Under the pieces are notes generated by a model. The model saw only the letters and a list, made by a program, of their open reading frames with translations, was not told where the DNA came from and did no database searches. A program made the position numbers and the translations under genes. Shown in pieces: positions 61,805 through 64,000 of a DNA stretch of 64,000 bases; positions within the stretch are counted from its first letter, which is position 1, and the number at the start of each line of letters is the position of its first letter. The DNA is from CAJCJE01 sp036494465 (lineage in GTDB: Bacteria > Actinomycetota > Actinomycetes > Mycobacteriales > Pseudonocardiaceae): contig DASXOJ010000008.1 in the NCBI GenBank assembly GCA_036494465.1, positions 1 to 64,000 of the forward strand, written 5' to 3'.

Positions 61805-62893
61805 GTGGACACGGACATGCCACTCGTGATGTGCGGCGAGGAGCTGTTGCTCGACGAACTGCTGCGCCTGGCCGCGGCGGTCGGTTGCGATCTGCAGCGG
61901 GTGCCGGATGTCGCCGCCGCGCGAAGAGCCTGGGCCACCGCGCCCCTGGTGATACTCGACGAATCCGGTGCGCGTTCCTGTGTCGACGCGGATTTCCAAC
62001 GCAGAGATCACGTGTTGATCGTCTGCGGCCAGGATCCGCCACCCGACGGACTGTGGCCCATCGCGGTGCGGCTCGGCGCGATCGACGTCGTCGCCCTGCC
62101 CACCAGATCAGCGATCGTCGCTGAGGCGCTCGCCGACGCCGTCGACGAACCATCGCCCGTCGAGGGCCGGATCATCGCGGTACTCGGCGGGCGAGGGGGA
62201 GCGGGCGCGTCGGTGTTCTCCGCCGCCATCGCCATGGCCGCGCTTCGCCGTGGCAGCAACGCACTGCTCGTCGACTGCGATCCGCTCGGCGGCGGAATCG
62301 ACCTCGTGCTCGGCGCCGAAGCAGAAGTCGGCCTGCGCTGGCCGGAACTGCGGTTGCGCGGCGGCCGGGTACCGGTGTCCTCACTGCGTTCCGCGCTACC
62401 CGGCCGAATCAGGGGCGACGCCCGCCTCACCATGGTCTCCTGTGATCGCGAAGGGCCCGGCCCCGAACCCGAAGCCCTCGCCGCGGTGCTCCAGGCCGGT
62501 CGGCGCGCCGGAGAAACCGTGATCTGCGATCTGCCACGCAGCACATCCGAGGTCGCGCTGCTCGCTCTCGACCGAGCGGACCTCACCGTGCTCGTGGTGC
62601 CTGCCGAAGTCCGCGCGGCGGCATCGGCCCGGCGCATGGCGGACTGGATGACGGATCGCGGCATCCGCGCCGAAACCGTGGTGCGCGGACCGTCACCGGG
62701 CGGCCTGAGCCCGGGTGACGTCGCCAACGCGATCGGTCTGCCGCTGATCGCGTCCATGCGCTCGGAGCCCAAGCTCGCCAACACTCTGGAGCGCGGCGTG
62801 CTCTGGCATCGCGCCACCGGCCCGCTCGCCGCAGCGGCCACCACAGTGCTCGACATGGTCGGCGCCCGCTTCTCCCAGGTGGTGCCGTCATGA
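61805..62893 (+). CDS. ssd: Septum-site-determining protein Ssd (CpaE/MinD-like)
   Basis: A 362-residue MinD/CpaE-superfamily protein. A receiver-like N-terminal region precedes the ATPase-like domain: VLGGRGGAGASVFSAAIA (residues 126 onward) in the P-loop place, LLVDCDPLGGGIDLVLGAE, VICDLPRSTSEVALLALDRA. The Walker A lysines are absent (GRGGAGAS instead of KGGxGKT), as I recall for M. tuberculosis Ssd (Rv3660c). It is upstream of TadA (ATGA overlap), which links it to pilus assembly and septum regulation. Start GTG 61805; ATG 61817 is possible. Confidence 0.9.
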   Translation: MDTDMPLVMCGEELLLDELLRLAAAVGCDLQRVPDVAAARRAWATAPLVILDESGARSCVDADFQRRDHVLIVCGQDPPPDGLWPIAVRLGAIDVVALPTRSAIVAEALADAVDEPSPVEGRIIAVLGGRGGAGASVFSAAIAMAALRRGSNALLVDCDPLGGGIDLVLGAEAEVGLRWPELRLRGGRVPVSSLRSALPGRIRGDARLTMVSCDREGPGPEPEALAAVLQAGRRAGETVICDLPRSTSEVALLALDRADLTVLVVPAEVRAAASARRMADWMTDRGIRAETVVRGPSPGGLSPGDVANAIGLPLIASMRSEPKLANTLERGVLWHRATGPLAAAATTVLDMVGARFSQVVPS

Positions 62894-64000
62894 CCGCGAC
62901 CAGGGACGTGCTGATCGACCGCGTCCGCCAACGTCTCGCCGCAGGCGGCACGGACATCACCGCCGCGCTCGTCGCCGACGCGATCCGCGCGGAAGCGGGC
63001 GGCGTGCTCGGCGATGTCGACCTGCTCGACGCGCTTCGCCTGCTACACCAGGAATTCCTGGGCGCCAGCATCCTCGAACCGCTGCTGCGCGACCCGGACA
63101 CCACCGACGTCCTGGTCAACGGTCCCGGCGAGGTCTGGGTGGACGGCGCCGCCGGACTGCGGCGAACCGACCTCGCCTTCCCCGACGAGGAAGCGGTCCG
63201 CCGCCTGGCGGGCAGGCTCGCCGTGGTGGCGGGCAGGCGCCTCGACGACGCCCAGCCACACGTCGACGCCTGGCTACCCGGCAGCGGCGCGGACGGCCGG
63301 ATCCGGCTGCACGCCATCCTTCCGCCGCTCGCCCCGGACGGCACCTGCCTATCGCTACGCGTGCTCCGCCCGGCCCGGCACGACCTCGCCGAACTCGGCA
63401 GGCTGGGCACCTTCCCGCCGCAAGCGGCCGAACTGCTCGCCGAGATCGTCCGTGCCCGGTTGGCGTTCCTGGTCACCGGCGGCACCGGCACCGGCAAGAC
63501 CACGCTGCTCGCCGCGCTGCTCGGCCAGGTCCCGGACACGGAACGGATCGTGTGCGTCGAGGACGCGGGCGAGCTGCAACCCCGCCACCCGCAGGTCGTC
63601 CGTTTGGTGGCGCGCCCGCCGAACATCGAGGGCGTCGGCGAGGTGACGGTTCGGGACCTGGTGCGCCAAGCCCTGCGCATGCGCCCGGATCGATTGGTGG
63701 TCGGCGAGGTTCGCGGCGCCGAAGTCTGCGAACTACTCGCCGCCCTGAACACCGGCCACGACGGAGGCGCGGGCACGCTGCACGCAAACTCCCCGGCAGA
63801 AGTCCCAGCCCGCCTGGAAGCCCTGGCCGCGCTGGGCGGCCTGTCCCGCCCAGCCCTGCACAGCCAGGCAGCCGCCGCCCTGCGAGTGATCCTGCACGTC
63901 TGCCGCGAGCCCGGCGGAACGCGAAAGCTGGCCGAGATCGGCGTGGTTCTCCGCACCGCCAACGGAATCCAGGTCATCCCGGCCTGGACCCCCACCGGCC
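62890..64000 (+). CDS. tadA: TadA/CpaF-type secretion ATPase, partial
   Basis: The 3' end lies outside the window; 370 codons are present. It is a type II/IV secretion (Flp pilus) ATPase. The N-terminal domain contains LLRDPDTTDVLVNGPGEVWVD; Walker A is TGGTGTGKTTLL (K203); the Asp box is CVEDAGEL; Walker B is RLVVGEVRGAEV; and the His box region is GTLHANSPAEVP. It powers assembly of Flp/tight-adherence pili. ATG 62890 overlaps the ssd stop. TadB/TadC should follow outside the window. Confidence 0.95.
   Translation, partial: MTATRDVLIDRVRQRLAAGGTDITAALVADAIRAEAGGVLGDVDLLDALRLLHQEFLGASILEPLLRDPDTTDVLVNGPGEVWVDGAAGLRRTDLAFPDEEAVRRLAGRLAVVAGRRLDDAQPHVDAWLPGSGADGRIRLHAILPPLAPDGTCLSLRVLRPARHDLAELGRLGTFPPQAAELLAEIVRARLAFLVTGGTGTGKTTLLAALLGQVPDTERIVCVEDAGELQPRHPQVVRLVARPPNIEGVGEVTVRDLVRQALRMRPDRLVVGEVRGAEVCELLAALNTGHDGGAGTLHANSPAEVPARLEALAALGGLSRPALHSQAAAALRVILHVCREPGGTRKLAEIGVVLRTANGIQVIPAWTPTG

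Overview
The window is high-GC actinobacterial DNA. Frequent GTG starts, 4-bp ATGA/GTGA overlaps, a WhiB protein, MarP, DUF3073, a mycothiol-type DinB enzyme and an acetate SatP/Acs pair all point to Actinobacteria. My inference is Pseudonocardiaceae (Amycolatopsis/Saccharothrix-like), because a core block shared with mycobacteria is mixed with lineage-specific islands. I name no species.

1-3.5 kb: the 5' end of an esterase, an FMN reductase, Ohr and an S9 peptidase, closed by tRNA-Pro(CGG). 3.5-33 kb is recalled to be collinear (inverted) with the M. tuberculosis Rv3683-Rv3667 block. It runs: metallophosphoesterase, PonA2-type class A PBP, WhiB4-like regulator, two ArsA-like ATPases, a DUF4177 protein, RidA, an MBL hydrolase, Crp, a small membrane protein, Nth, a TlpA-like thioredoxin, a NUDIX CoA pyrophosphatase, MarP, an EphE-like hydrolase, a holin-like membrane protein and acetyl-CoA synthetase. 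Local insertions in this block include two small peptidoglycan-binding genes (one decayed), an unknown two-gene operon, a sliding-clamp paralog beside a PHP-domain phosphoesterase, a decayed hydrolase and a tannase-family esterase. The block resumes at the right edge with the 6C small RNA, Ssd and TadA/CpaF, as in Rv3660c-Rv3659c.

33-36.6 kb: a Fic-like protein lacking the catalytic residues, an ArfB-like ribosome-rescue hydrolase, an alpha/beta-hydrolase fused to a metallo-beta-lactamase domain, and DUF3073. DUF3073, YgfZ and the class IV aminotransferase are neighbours in mycobacteria (Rv0810c-Rv0812, from memory). Here about 11 kb lies between DUF3073 and ygfZ. This interval looks like an accessory island: a UROD/MetE-like gene split by frame breaks, an HTH/PIN toxin-antitoxin remnant with a truncated toxin, a two-component system divergent from an S41 protease and flanked by a repeated palindrome, an AbiE-like type IV toxin-antitoxin locus with a frameshifted toxin and a paired 32-bp repeat, an RsiG-type protein carrying c-di-GMP-binding signatures, and a BKACE enzyme.

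47.7-55 kb: ygfZ with a Fur regulator, an aminodeoxychorismate lyase-like gene, PxpB/PxpC, an ECF sigma factor with a SnoaL-like tail, two DinB-type proteins and a WYL regulator. 54.9-60 kb is a cell-wall recycling cluster: MurQ, MurR, an AmiE-like serine hydrolase and a Tat-exported NamZ (DUF1343), resembling the Bacillus namZ/amiE/murRQ set. The remaining intergenic DNA holds strong GC-rich terminators, a LexA-type box at 27.18 kb and several operator-like repeats.

The strongest candidates for follow-up are the accessory island with its paired repeats, the RsiG homologue, the catalytically empty Fic-like protein, the hydrolase-MBL fusion and the reduced NamZ-MurQ recycling cluster. All functional calls come from reading motifs by eye. 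No database search was run.
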